The notes beneath the pieces are model-generated. The model was given only the letters and a program-made list of their open reading frames with translations, was not told the origin of the DNA and made no database searches. DNA of 64,000 bases from Polyangia bacterium (GTDB lineage Bacteria; Myxococcota_A; Polyangia; Nannocystales; Nannocystaceae), in the NCBI GenBank assembly GCA_030430565.1, contig JAUIKS010000017.1, forward strand, positions 124,001 through 188,000. Direction: 5' to 3'. The position numbers and the translations under genes were made by a program. Shown one piece after another: positions 8,089-16,760 of the stretch; the stretch's first letter is position 1, and each line of letters opens with the position of its first letter.

Positions 8089-8856
8089 ATGTCACGAATC
8101 AACCGACACCACTCACCCAAGACCTGGACCCTGATTGGCGCGCTCACGCTCGGAGTTAGCTTCTTCGCCGCGCCCCTGACCGCATCGGCCGGGGAGGCGG
8201 AATCGAGCGCCCACGCGAACGTGCTCGCGGCGACCGAGCTCCCGCTGCTCGCCCATCGCGCCCGCGCGGGCGGGGTCGCCGAGGCCGACCTCGACGAGCT
8301 CCTCGAGCTCGCCGACGACGGGGCGCTGGAGAGCCGCGATGTTCAGGAGCTGCTCGAGGCCTCGACGGACATGGTCGAAGAGACCGGCCCCGTCGAGAAC
8401 TTCGGCGCCTTCGTGCAGCGCAAGCTCGACGAGGGTCTCCGCGGACGCGCGCTCGCGGAGGCGATCCGCGCCGAGCACGTGGCCCGCGGGATCGGCAAGG
8501 GCAAGAGCCTGCGCGAGCGCGACCGGGCGCGCGGCGGGCGTGGTCCGAACAAGGACCGACCCGAGCGCATGAGCAAGGGTAAGGACAAGGCGAAGGCGAA
8601 GGGTAAGGACAAGGCGAAGGGTAAGGACAAGGCGAAGGGTAAGGACAAGGCGAAGGCCGAGCGTCGCCGAGGGCCTGACGCCAAGGTCGAGCGGAGCGCG
8701 AAGCGGGGAGACCGCGACAAGCGCGAGAAGCACGGCGAGCGCGAGAAGCACGACAAGCGCGCGAAGCACCACAAGGCCGGCGAGCGCGAGAAGCACGACA
8801 AGGCCGACAAGCGCGGCGGTACGCGCCCGCGGGGCGGGAAGAGCAAGGGGCGGTAG
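8089..8856 (+). CDS. Secreted Lys-rich low-complexity protein
   Basis: About 255 residues. The N-terminus has a typical Sec signal peptide (a hydrophobic core around LIGALTLGVSFFAAPL, probable cleavage after TASA). Residues about 30-140 form a helical, Glu/Ala/Leu-rich domain. The rest is extremely basic and built of KGKDKAK repeats and Arg/Lys/His/Asp runs. No catalytic motif is seen. Exported polycationic tails of this type can bind nucleic acid, lipopolysaccharide or acidic polysaccharide; that is inference only. A GTG one codon upstream is an alternative start. Confidence 0.68.
   Translation: MSRINRHHSPKTWTLIGALTLGVSFFAAPLTASAGEAESSAHANVLAATELPLLAHRARAGGVAEADLDELLELADDGALESRDVQELLEASTDMVEETGPVENFGAFVQRKLDEGLRGRALAEAIRAEHVARGIGKGKSLRERDRARGGRGPNKDRPERMSKGKDKAKAKGKDKAKGKDKAKGKDKAKAERRRGPDAKVERSAKRGDRDKREKHGEREKHDKRAKHHKAGEREKHDKADKRGGTRPRGGKSKGR
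8578..8655 (+). repeat. 18-bp coding tandem repeat (four copies)
   Basis: Four exact copies of GGTAAGGACAAGGCGAAG at 8578, 8602, 8620 and 8638, the first followed by an extra GCGAAG. They encode the GKDKAK repeat. Copy number could vary without changing frame. Confidence 0.9.
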
Positions 8857-8880
8857 CCCGATGTCATCCCGATTTTTTTC

Positions 8881-8911
8881 AGGAGGGGGCTAGCGACGCT
8901 GGCCCCCTCCT
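8881..8911. terminator. Long hairpin between the Lys-rich protein and the M57-like gene
   Basis: AGGAGGGGGC (8881-8890) pairs perfectly with GCCCCCTCCT (8902-8911), and AGCG/CGCT extends the stem inward. A T7 run lies just before the hairpin on the plus strand instead of after it, so it does not match a standard intrinsic terminator on either strand. It is placed between two plus-strand genes and may still mark the 3' end of the upstream transcript. Confidence 0.45.
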
Positions 8912-9066
8912 GCTCGTTGGGAGCGCGAGCGGTTGATGATGTCCTAGGCGCCAGGTCGAGCGCGTGTCAGTCGCGTGTCAATACAATCACGCCCTCGCTT
9001 GCGGACGTCGATCGGCCCGCGATCTCTCCCTTGAGCTGCCCACGCGACGCGGTGCATCATCTGCCG

Positions 9067-9954
9067 ATGAAGCTCCTCAAGGCTGGACTGGTTTTTGTCG
9101 CGATCTTCGCGCTTGGTTGTGACGGCGTCGTCGATGACGGCGAGCGCGCGACGGAGGAGCTGGAGCGCGAGCTCGAGTCCGAGGAGATCATCGACAACCT
9201 CCTGCTGGCCGGCTTCCCCGAGCGCGAGATCGAGGTCCGCGAGGACGGCGCGGTGTACGTCGGCAGCGACGCCGCGGTCAGCTTGGAGGCCTCGCGCGAG
9301 ATGGCGGGGATCGCCACGGGCGCGCGTCAGTACCGAACCACGAACTTGATGGACACGACGGGCGACACGGTGGTCTGCGTGAACCCCAACGCGAAGTTCT
9401 CCAACAACGCCGCCCTCAGCGCGGCGCTGGTCGACGCGGTGGAGCGCTACAACGCCCAGGGGCTGTCGTTCACCATGCAGGTCGGCGGCGGAGGCTGCGA
9501 CTTCAACATCACCGCCAAAGAGGTCAACGGCAGCGGAGGAGCCGCCGGCTTCCCGTCCGGGGGGCAGCCGTACGGCACCGTCAACATCGGGAAGAGCCTC
9601 GCCAACTACGGTCACGACGTGACCGTGCACGTCATCACCCACGAGCTGGGTCACTGCATCGGCTTCCGCCACAGCGACTACTTCGATCGCTCGATCAGCT
9701 GCGGCGGCTCGGCCGTCAACGAGGGGCCCTCCAACGTCGGCGCGATCCACATCCCCGGGACGCCGACCGGCGCGACGCTGAACGGGTCGGTGATGAACTC
9801 CTGCTACAACCTCGACAGCGACGGGGTGTTCACCGCGGGTGACGTCAAGGCGCTCGACGAGCTGTACGGCGTCGTCGATGGCGGCGGTGACGGCGGCGGC
9901 GGCGGCGGCGGCGGCGGCCCCGGGAACGGGAACGGCAAGGGTAAGAAGAAGTAG
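9067..9954 (+). CDS. M57-like (dual-action HEIGH) metallopeptidase lipoprotein
   Basis: About 295 residues. A lipoprotein signal ends in FALGC. An acidic spacer is followed by a zinc-peptidase domain with the metzincin-type motif HELGHCIGFRHSD near residue 192, i.e. HExxHxxGxxH with a following Asp. A downstream SVMN, as in the Met-turn region, fits the Peptidase_M57 family. The C-terminus is a Gly-rich run followed by GNGNGKGKKK. The expected role is an exported zinc protease, plausible for predation or matrix turnover. It stands alone in the plus direction. The ATG choice gives a clean signal peptide; a longer upstream reading is not supported. Confidence 0.85.
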   Translation: MKLLKAGLVFVAIFALGCDGVVDDGERATEELERELESEEIIDNLLLAGFPEREIEVREDGAVYVGSDAAVSLEASREMAGIATGARQYRTTNLMDTTGDTVVCVNPNAKFSNNAALSAALVDAVERYNAQGLSFTMQVGGGGCDFNITAKEVNGSGGAAGFPSGGQPYGTVNIGKSLANYGHDVTVHVITHELGHCIGFRHSDYFDRSISCGGSAVNEGPSNVGAIHIPGTPTGATLNGSVMNSCYNLDSDGVFTAGDVKALDELYGVVDGGGDGGGGGGGGGPGNGNGKGKKK

Positions 9955-9959
9955 CCGGG

Positions 9960-10130
9960 CTACTCGAGGCCGAGGAGCTTGCCGAGCAACATCGCCGTGA
10001 ATGAGGCGGCGACGACCCACATGGCGATGGTGAGCACGATCGCGCGTCGCCGGGAGGGCGTCGCGCTCGGGCTGTTCGACCGGGCTGTGGGGGGCGCAGG
10101 GGCGGTGTCGCGGGGTGTGTTCGTCATCAT
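9960..10130 (-). CDS. Small single-pass membrane protein (hypothetical)
   Basis: About 56 residues: a Pro/Thr/Ser-rich N-terminal part, then a triple Arg and a hydrophobic segment of about 25 residues (AIVLTIAMWVVAASFTAMLL) that runs to the C-terminus. The arrangement fits an N-in tail-anchored inner-membrane peptide. It is convergent with the M57-like gene and divergent from the dienelactone hydrolase gene. A start eight codons further upstream is possible. No family is recognised. Confidence 0.42.
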   Translation of the reverse strand: MMTNTPRDTAPAPPTARSNSPSATPSRRRAIVLTIAMWVVAASFTAMLLGKLLGLE

Positions 10131-10145
10131 TCGTCGGCGCGGCGC

Positions 10146-11012
10146 GTGCTTCATCTCCGCAGCTCGTTAGACCGCGCGCTGGCGGAAACGATCACCACGA
10201 TCGGAGGATTGAGCGTCACCGGCCCGGCAGCCGGAGCGCGCGCGCTTGATCTCGAGGGGGCGGCGACCGACCATCGCGTCGTGCGAAGCGAACCGCGCCA
10301 GATCTCGACGGCCGACGGCCGGACGATGCCCGCCCACCTCGCGCTCCCTGACGGCGAGGGCCCGCATCCGGGTCTCTTGATCATCCACGAGATCCTCGGG
10401 CTCACGCCGCAGATCCACGACGTCTGCGCGCGCATGGCCGCGCGCGGCTACGCGACGCTCGCGCCCGATCTGTTCCATCGATCTTCTCGTAAGGCCAGGT
10501 GCGTGGTGCGGGCGCTGCGCGAGCTCAAGCGGGGTCACGGCGCGGCCTTCGACGATCTCGAGGCCGCGCGCGTCCAGCTGGCGAAAGAGTCATGCGTCGA
10601 CGGCGGCCGCCTCGGCGTGATGGGCTTCTGCATGGGCGGCGGCTTCACGGTCTTGCTGGCGACGCGCGACCCCTTTCGCGCCGCCGGCGTGTGGTACGGC
10701 GACGTGCCCGAGGACGTCGAGGCGATGCGCGGGAGCTGCCCGATGGTCGCGTCCTTCGGCGCCCGCGATCGACCGCTGCGCGGGCACGGCGAGCGCCTCC
10801 GTCGGCACCTCGAGGTCGTCTCGGTGGACCACGACGTGAAGGTCTACGAGCAGGCGGGGCACGCCTTCGGCCTGCCCGACGCCGCGCCGCTGATCGTGCG
10901 CGCGCTTGGCCGCGTCATGGGGATGAACGCCGGGCACGCGCCCGAGGCGGCCGAGGACGCGTGGCGTCGCGTCGACGAGTTCTTCGCGAAGCACCTGCTC
11001 GCGGCGTCGTGA
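10146..11012 (+). CDS. Dienelactone hydrolase family protein
   Basis: An alpha/beta hydrolase with dienelactone-hydrolase features: TADGRTMPAHLALP, the LLIIHEILGLTPQIHD segment carrying the conserved Glu, the nucleophile elbow GFCMGGGF with Cys, and the C-terminal AGHAFGLPD with the catalytic His. Relatives hydrolyse dienelactones or related esters in aromatic degradation, but many are of unknown substrate. The listed GTG gives 288 residues; the first 45 residues are not family-like, and a GTG at 10281 is a good alternative start. No aromatic-pathway genes are adjacent. It is probably cytosolic. Confidence 0.85.
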   Translation: MLHLRSSLDRALAETITTIGGLSVTGPAAGARALDLEGAATDHRVVRSEPRQISTADGRTMPAHLALPDGEGPHPGLLIIHEILGLTPQIHDVCARMAARGYATLAPDLFHRSSRKARCVVRALRELKRGHGAAFDDLEAARVQLAKESCVDGGRLGVMGFCMGGGFTVLLATRDPFRAAGVWYGDVPEDVEAMRGSCPMVASFGARDRPLRGHGERLRRHLEVVSVDHDVKVYEQAGHAFGLPDAAPLIVRALGRVMGMNAGHAPEAAEDAWRRVDEFFAKHLLAAS

Positions 11013-11023
11013 GGCGGCGCTGA

Positions 11024-11470
11024 TCAGCGCGTGCGGTACGGCCCGACGCCGCGCTCGGCGACCGCGTAGGGGCTCAGCGTCGTCGCCACGAGGTTGATCA
11101 TCTCGAGGCGCTCAGCTCGGCGCACCTGCAGGCGCGCGCCGATGCCCGTGAGCCCGGCGAGCAGGTTGAGCCCGCCGAAGGCGAGGGTCTCGACCGTGAC
11201 CGCGGCGAAGGTCGCCGGGTTGGGGCGATGAACGAAGCGCGCGCGCACCTCGGTGGTGTCGGGGCGCCGCCCGGGGCGGAGCGCGACCCGTAGGTGCTGG
11301 AGCAGCAGGTCAGGCGATTCGTAGCGGCGTCGCCACGAGCGGCGCCTGAGCTCGAGGCCGCCGGGCCGGCGGCGGAGCTCGTAGATCGATCCTTCAGCGA
11401 GCTCGGGGCGCGCGGAGAGCCGCGCGGTGATCTCCTCGGCGTCCAGCTCGACGATGAGTCGAAGGCGCAC
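11024..11470 (-). CDS. Conserved-looking hypothetical protein
   Basis: About 148 residues beginning at a GTG (VRLRLIVELDAEEITARL). The first two thirds are Arg-rich alternating beta/alpha patterns. The last third is more hydrophobic (VETLAFGGLNLLAGLTGIGARL) and could be an amphipathic helix or membrane-associated segment. No motif is recognised. It converges with the dienelactone hydrolase gene, leaving 11 bases between stops. A longer N-terminus is possible but is Arg/Ser low complexity. Confidence 0.5.
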   Translation of the reverse strand: MRLRLIVELDAEEITARLSARPELAEGSIYELRRRPGGLELRRRSWRRRYESPDLLLQHLRVALRPGRRPDTTEVRARFVHRPNPATFAAVTVETLAFGGLNLLAGLTGIGARLQVRRAERLEMINLVATTLSPYAVAERGVGPYRTR

Positions 11471-11616
11471 GCTCGCGAGCGTAGCAGCGTCGCTAGCGCG
11501 CGATCGTGGGGGGGAGCAGGAACGGGTAGACGCGCGGCCGGACGCGTCGCCGCCACCAGCGGTCCGCCCGCGTCGCGGGCGGGCGCGCGTCATTTCGCGC
11601 TACCATCCTGCGCCGC

Positions 11617-12528
11617 ATGCACCGACGACAGCTCCGCGCCGCGCTCGCGCGCCCCGCCCTCGCGCTCCTCCTGACGCTCACGACCGCCGCCGCCTGCCAG
11701 GCGCCCGATCACCGCGAGGGGCTCTACGTCGCGCGCCCTTCGTCGTGGGGGCGCGACATGATCGCGATCTACGACGGGACGTTCTCCGACACCGCGCGCG
11801 ACATCCGGATCCGCACGCACACGCTGCCCGGCGAGCTGCTCGCGGCGAACCTCGAGTACCCCACCTCGGGCGCCAAGAACCGCGGGATCGATCCGATCAT
11901 CGACGAGCACCGCGACTTCCTCGTCACCTACCTCGAGGAGCACCCGCGCGCGCGCGTCACCCTCACCGGCTTCTCGCAGGGCGGCTGCCTCGTCCTCGAC
12001 ATGGTGAACCGCCTCCGCGCCGCGGAGCTAGCGAGCGCTCACCTCGACCGGATCTCGCTCGTGCTCATCGCGCCCGCGCGCGGCGTCCGGATGGGGCGCA
12101 GCACCGAGGTCGCCAAGCGCATGATCGAGCGCTGCGCCCAGGCCGAGCGCGCGCTGGTCACCACGCTCGAGCGGGAGCCCGCAGGCTCGATCGCGACGCT
12201 GCTGCGCGAGCGTACGTGGATCGCTTGGAGCTGCGACGACGGGATCGTCGGCCACGACACGCTGACCGAGCTCCAGCCGCACATCCCGAGCGAGCGCCTG
12301 CTCTACCGCGCGCGCCTCGACCATCTCCAGTGGACCGGGGAGGACCTCGACGTCAGCGAGGCTCGGGAGGCCTATCTCGCCACGATCATCGCCCAGGCGG
12401 TCGCGCAGGCCACCGACCCGCGGGCCGCCGCGGCCCCCTACGGGGGCTTTGACGCGCCCTGCGAGGCCTGCTCGGCGCCCGCCGGCCCCATGGACGCGCG
12501 CTGCCCGAACGAGACCGCGCGCCGCTGA
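11617..12528 (+). CDS. Alpha/beta-hydrolase-like lipoprotein
   Basis: About 303 residues. The signal peptide ends in the lipobox TAAAC. The nucleophile-elbow motif GFSQGG lies near residue 118, preceded by a strand (ARVTLT), and a plausible acid/His pair follows in the C-terminal half (SCDDGIVGHD, and LDHLQWTG near residue 245). This is the arrangement of an esterase/lipase-type alpha/beta hydrolase. The Cys-containing tail CEACSAPAG is unusual. It probably acts in the periplasm or on the outer surface as a lipid-anchored esterase; the substrate is unknown. Confidence 0.68.
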   Translation: MHRRQLRAALARPALALLLTLTTAAACQAPDHREGLYVARPSSWGRDMIAIYDGTFSDTARDIRIRTHTLPGELLAANLEYPTSGAKNRGIDPIIDEHRDFLVTYLEEHPRARVTLTGFSQGGCLVLDMVNRLRAAELASAHLDRISLVLIAPARGVRMGRSTEVAKRMIERCAQAERALVTTLEREPAGSIATLLRERTWIAWSCDDGIVGHDTLTELQPHIPSERLLYRARLDHLQWTGEDLDVSEAREAYLATIIAQAVAQATDPRAAAAPYGGFDAPCEACSAPAGPMDARCPNETARR

Positions 12529-12593
12529 CGGCATCCAACCTGGCCGCGGGGACACTCCGCGCGCGCGCCCGGGTACTCTTGGGGCGGAGCACC

Positions 12594-13670
12594 ATGCGAC
12601 GACGCGGAGTGATGCTCGCCCTGCTCGCGGCGGCGGGCTGCGCGGGCGATGACGGTGGGAGCGCGAGCACGAGCGACGGGGCGACGATGTCCACGTCGAC
12701 CTCGGGCGGCACTAACCCGGGGACGAGCGCGGCCGGTACGAGCGCGGGCGAGACCACCGAGTCCACCGCGGGGACGAGCGCGACCGGGCAGGCGAGCGCC
12801 TCCTCGTCCACGACGGGCGGCGCGACGACGGGCGGCCCTTCGAGCGCGACCGAGACCGGCGCGAGCTCGGGCACCGGCGGCGCGATCGCGGAGTGCGAGG
12901 ACTGGCCCAATCATCCCGAGTGGATCTTCTGCGACGACTTCGAGTCTGACGCGCCGCTCGTGGCCGACGGCCGCTACTTCGAGGGCGAGATGCCGCGCGT
13001 CGAGGGCGAGGGCGTGGGCGGCGGCGCGGCGATCGAGGCCGCGTGGTCCCAGGGACAGGTCGGCGCGGGCGGGGTCAAGCTCGCCTTCGGCGAGGTCCCC
13101 GACGCCTACTTCGACAACGGCGTGCGACCCGGCGAGCACTTCGACGAGATCTACTACCGGATGATGCTGCGGAGCGAGGCGGGCTGGGAGGGCGCGCCGG
13201 CGAAGCTGTCGCGCGCGACGATCTTCGTGGACGGGTCGTGGTCGCAGGCCATGATCGCGCACGCCTGGTCCCACAACACCGAGCCCTACCTCGGCATGGA
13301 CCCCGTCCGCTGCGTCTCGGGCGACGCGGTGGTCTGCTCGGGCTACAACGACTTCGCCAACATGAGCTGGCTCGGCTTTCAGCTCGGGGACACGCCGATC
13401 TTCACCGACGCCTACAGCGATCAGTGGATCTGCGTCGAGGTCCGGGTCAAGCTCAACGACCCCGGCGTCGCCAACGGCGTGCAGACGATCTGGATCGACG
13501 GGGCCCTCGAGGTCAGCTCGGAGCGCCTCGACTTCCGCGGGACCTACGAGGGCTACGGGATCAACGCGGTGTTTTTCGAAAACTACTGGAACGACGGCGC
13601 GGTTAAGGACGAGAAGCGGTGGTTCGACAACATCGTGGTCTCGGAGGCGCCGATCGGCTGCCCGGGGTAG
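12594..13670 (+). CDS. Linker lipoprotein with jelly-roll (polysaccharide-lyase-like) domain
   Basis: About 358 residues. A very short signal peptide ends in AAAGC, followed by a Ser/Thr/Gly linker to about residue 100. The C-terminal 255 residues have the strand pattern of a concanavalin-A-like jelly roll: CDDFES at the start, EIYYRMMLRSEAGW, WICVEVRVKLNDPG, QTIWIDG, and the final RWFDNIVVSE, resembling polysaccharide lyase family 14-type or related glycan-binding folds. Catalytic residues cannot be assigned. GGGGCGGAG upstream of the ATG supports the start. Its stop lies three bases from the stop of the convergent lipoprotein gene. Confidence 0.68.
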   Translation: MRRRGVMLALLAAAGCAGDDGGSASTSDGATMSTSTSGGTNPGTSAAGTSAGETTESTAGTSATGQASASSSTTGGATTGGPSSATETGASSGTGGAIAECEDWPNHPEWIFCDDFESDAPLVADGRYFEGEMPRVEGEGVGGGAAIEAAWSQGQVGAGGVKLAFGEVPDAYFDNGVRPGEHFDEIYYRMMLRSEAGWEGAPAKLSRATIFVDGSWSQAMIAHAWSHNTEPYLGMDPVRCVSGDAVVCSGYNDFANMSWLGFQLGDTPIFTDAYSDQWICVEVRVKLNDPGVANGVQTIWIDGALEVSSERLDFRGTYEGYGINAVFFENYWNDGAVKDEKRWFDNIVVSEAPIGCPG

Positions 13671-13673
13671 GCG

Positions 13674-15035
13674 TCACTCGCCCCAGCTCGAGAGCGTCAT
13701 AATCGACGTGTACTCGAGCTCCCAGCCGTAGGGCCCCGACCACGTCAGGGTGTTCTCGCTGCAGTAGAGCATGTGGTCGGGCGTGAGCATCGAGTACAGC
13801 GCGCCGGTCAGGACGCTGAGGCCCCAGGCGCCGACGCGCCCGTCAGGGTGCGGGTAGTCGAGATCGGGCAGGGACGCGTCGCAGGAGCCGGTGGCGACGT
13901 CGCGGCGACCCAGCAGGCGGCCTGTCGCCCACGACAGCGAGTTGATCGAGCGCAGCTCGCCCTCGGGATCGAGCTCGAGGATCGCGGTGCGCAGCTCGCC
14001 CTCGGCGGCGACGGGCGGGTGCGACAAGATCCCCGCGACCTGGGCGTCGGGGAAGGTCAACGGGTAGTCGCAGGGCCGTATTAAGCCGAAGTAGATGACC
14101 TCGGGGGCGGCCGCGTCGCTCGCTCGTCGGGCGATCGTCGCGTTCAGCAGCGCCGAGACGTCAGGGTACGCGCTCCACAGCAGCGGCTCGCCGACGACGA
14201 TGTCGAGCTCGCGGAGGGGGAACCGTTCGAACAGGTGATCGTGCATCGACGCGACGAATTCCTCCGTCAGCTCCGCGGGGTTCTGGCACCCCTCGTACTC
14301 GTGATCGATGGGCACGAGCACGTAGCGAAGCGCCATCGCGTCTGGCTCGACGCCGAGCGGGGCCACCCCGTCGTGGGGCATGCGCGGCGGCGGGTCGGGC
14401 GGCGGCGCGGCGGAGGGCTCGAGCTCGTGCAGCGAGATGACGAAGCTCGCGCCCGGCACGACGTGCTGCCGCTTGATCGAGAAGTTGAGTGATCCGCCGA
14501 GCGAGGTCACGGTCGACGGCCCGTCGATGAATTTGCTCGTCGTCTGCACGAGCGTCGCCTCGTCGGGGAGCTGGAGCTCGAGGCGCGCCTCGAGCTCTCG
14601 GGGCTCCCAGGTGTCGTCGAGCTCCCAGTAGACGCGGAGCGCGAGGTTGCGATCGCGGACGAGCCGCGCGGCTCGCTCGCCCTTGGGGACGCCCGAGCCG
14701 TTGACGGCGACGTCGACGGCGACGGCCTGGTTGGCCTCGACCTTGGTGATGGAGATGCCGTCCGCGTAGGGCGGGAGCGCCTCGCCCTCGGTGGTCGCGT
14801 CGTCCGTGCTGTCGGTCCCTGGCTCCGTCGTGGTCGTCGCGGTCGTCGCGTCTGTCGTCCCCGCGGTTGTCAGCGCCGTGGTTGACTCCGTCGTCTGCGC
14901 GGTCGCGTCGCTCGTCGAGGGCTCGATCATCGGCGGGACGCAGCCGACGCTCAACCCGCACAGGAGCGCGAGTCGCAGCGCGCGCTGGTGCGGCGGTCGG
15001 GGTGATCGAGGGGGTGCAGCGCGGGTCTCGTCCAT
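13674..15035 (-). CDS. Linker lipoprotein, function unknown
   Basis: About 453 residues. The signal peptide ends in LSVGC, then comes a Thr/Ala-rich linker to about residue 85. The rest is a globular domain that starts with two beta-rich segments (ITKVEANQAVAVDVAVNG, LALRVYWELDD) and contains scattered Cys. No protease or glycosidase motif is evident: no HExxH is present, although VPIDHEYEGC and SMHDHLFERFP hold His residues. The architecture matches the other exported linker lipoproteins nearby. The role is unknown; extracellular is likely. Confidence 0.66.
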   Translation of the reverse strand: MDETRAAPPRSPRPPHQRALRLALLCGLSVGCVPPMIEPSTSDATAQTTESTTALTTAGTTDATTATTTTEPGTDSTDDATTEGEALPPYADGISITKVEANQAVAVDVAVNGSGVPKGERAARLVRDRNLALRVYWELDDTWEPRELEARLELQLPDEATLVQTTSKFIDGPSTVTSLGGSLNFSIKRQHVVPGASFVISLHELEPSAAPPPDPPPRMPHDGVAPLGVEPDAMALRYVLVPIDHEYEGCQNPAELTEEFVASMHDHLFERFPLRELDIVVGEPLLWSAYPDVSALLNATIARRASDAAAPEVIYFGLIRPCDYPLTFPDAQVAGILSHPPVAAEGELRTAILELDPEGELRSINSLSWATGRLLGRRDVATGSCDASLPDLDYPHPDGRVGAWGLSVLTGALYSMLTPDHMLYCSENTLTWSGPYGWELEYTSIMTLSSWGE

Positions 15036-15120
15036 GCGGGGTGTCCGTGTCGTTGGAGCGTTGGCAGCGCGGGAGCTCCACGCGCTGCACAGGGTGGTTC
15101 TCCGGACACCTCGATTTTTG

Positions 15121-15149
15121 TTTGGCCGCGAAAATTAATTTTGGCCGCG
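15121..15149. promoter_or_regulatory. AT-rich palindrome flanked by direct repeats
   Basis: A 12-bp perfect palindrome AAAATTAATTTT (15131-15142) sits between two direct copies of TTTGGCCGCG (15121-15130 and 15140-15149). It is an AT island in very GC-rich DNA, about 90-110 bases upstream of the minus-strand lipoprotein gene that starts at 15035. A promoter or UP-like/operator element is plausible. Confidence 0.4.
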
Positions 15150-15203
15150 CGGGATGACAACGCGCTCGCGCGAAACCGTGCGGAGGCGCGGGCGTTGGCT
15201 CGC

Positions 15204-16670
15204 TCAGCCGTTCGGCTGGCAGCCGCTCGCGTTCGCGACGCCGAAGCCCGTCATGTCCGAGTAGGTGTAGGCCGCGTTGAGCCCCGTGTAGACCGTCGAG
15301 GTCCCGTCGTTCGGGTCGAAGCGCGTCGCCATCGAGCCGCCGGCGCGCCAGATGTAGCCCTCGCCGTCGCCGCTCACGCCCTTGCCTTGGCTGGTCCCGC
15401 CGATGATGTCGGTGACCGCGAGGGTCTCGGGGTCGAGGCCCGCGATCCCGCTCGTGCCGTTGAAGGTCCCCGCGATCCAGATCCGGCCGTCGCTGCCCTG
15501 CGCGATGCCGGACTGCGAGTAGCCGACGAGCTCGCCGGTCGTCGCCCAGGTCTCGGTCATCGGGTCGAAGCGCGCGACGCCGACGGTCTGGCTGTAGCTG
15601 GTGACCCACGGCCGCCCCTCGCTGTCGACCGTGAGCCCGTAGGAGGCGACATCGGAGGGCTTGTCGTAGACGGTCCACTCCAGCGTCTCGGCGTCGACGA
15701 AGCCCAGCGGGCCGTTGTTGAGGGTCATCCAGAAGTTCCCCTCGCTGTCGACCGCGCCGCCGTAGGGCCCGAAGCCGCCGCAGGAGTAGCTGTCCATGAC
15801 CAGCTGGTCCTCGATCTCGCCGGTGTCGCCGTTGAGCCGGACCACCGTCGTCGGGCCCTGCCCGAAGCCGGGCTGGAAGCCGCCGCCGCAGCCCGCGGAC
15901 CACACGCGCTCGTCCTCCCACTGACAGGTCGCCTCGTTGAACACGCCGGGCTGCCACGCGATCGGGCGCTGCACGGTCCAGTCGTCGAAGGGCGTGTACC
16001 AGGCGACGCAGTCATCCTGGTCCCAGGGCAAGGTCGCGCTGTCGGTCGAGGTCTGCAGCCCCGGCTGCCCGTTTTGGTCGGGGTCGCAGTCCTCGCTGTT
16101 CGCCCAGATCGCGACCACGCCGCCGTGGCGGTTGGCGACCGCGACCTTGCGCCCCGAGATCGAGACCGAGGTCCGCGAGGGGTTGCCGTCGATGTCCGGC
16201 TTGGTGAGGAAGCGGCCGACCTCCTGCACCGTCTGGGTGTCGATCTTCGAGACCGTGCTCTCCGGCGAGTTGGCGACCCAGATGTAGCTGAACTCGCTCG
16301 CCATCCCGCAGTCGCAGTCGACCCCGGGGAAGTCGGCCGCGCCGCCGACGTCGAACTTCGGATCCTCGGTGGTCATCGCCGGGTCGCTGGTCGTCGCCGC
16401 GCTCGTGCTCGTGCTCGCGCTCGCGCCCCCGGTGGTGGTCGAGCCCGTGGCGCTCCCGCCCTGCGTGCCGCTGGTCTCGCTGCCCGTGGACTCGGAGGCG
16501 CTGCCCGGCGCGGTCGAGCCGGCGGTTGACTCGGAGCCGCTCGCGGCGTCCGTCTGGCCCGTCGCGTCGTCGCCACAGCCGAGCGCCAGCAGGGAGGCGC
16601 ACAGCAGCGTCAGGCGCGTGCGCGTTGGTGTGTCTGTGCCCCCGACTCGATCGCTTGTATGACCACGCAT
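15204..16670 (-). CDS. Linker lipoprotein with SMP-30/Vgb-like beta-propeller
   Basis: About 488 residues. The signal peptide ends in LLALGC; a Ser/Thr/Gly/Ala linker runs to about residue 105. The remaining part is a propeller with repeated units such as YIWVANSPESTVSKIDT, NFWMTLNNGPLGFVDAET, RPWVTSYSQTVGVARFDP, RIWIAGTFNGTSGIAGLDP and YIWRAGGSMATRFDP, the pattern seen in NHL/Vgb (virginiamycin B lyase-like) propellers. Conserved Cys pairs (CDCG, CGGGF, CGGF) suggest disulphides. The likely function is extracellular binding; an enzymatic role is not supported. An upstream start in an Arg/His-rich stretch was rejected because ATG at 16670 gives a proper lipoprotein signal. Confidence 0.76.
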   Translation of the reverse strand: MRGHTSDRVGGTDTPTRTRLTLLCASLLALGCGDDATGQTDAASGSESTAGSTAPGSASESTGSETSGTQGGSATGSTTTGGASASTSTSAATTSDPAMTTEDPKFDVGGAADFPGVDCDCGMASEFSYIWVANSPESTVSKIDTQTVQEVGRFLTKPDIDGNPSRTSVSISGRKVAVANRHGGVVAIWANSEDCDPDQNGQPGLQTSTDSATLPWDQDDCVAWYTPFDDWTVQRPIAWQPGVFNEATCQWEDERVWSAGCGGGFQPGFGQGPTTVVRLNGDTGEIEDQLVMDSYSCGGFGPYGGAVDSEGNFWMTLNNGPLGFVDAETLEWTVYDKPSDVASYGLTVDSEGRPWVTSYSQTVGVARFDPMTETWATTGELVGYSQSGIAQGSDGRIWIAGTFNGTSGIAGLDPETLAVTDIIGGTSQGKGVSGDGEGYIWRAGGSMATRFDPNDGTSTVYTGLNAAYTYSDMTGFGVANASGCQPNG

Positions 16671-16760
16671 TCTTTTTCCATGGTGCCACAAGCGGCGGCG
16701 CCGCTTCACGCGTGGCGCGTGAAGCGGCGAAACAGGCGACGAGCGACGTTTCTCTGCGCC

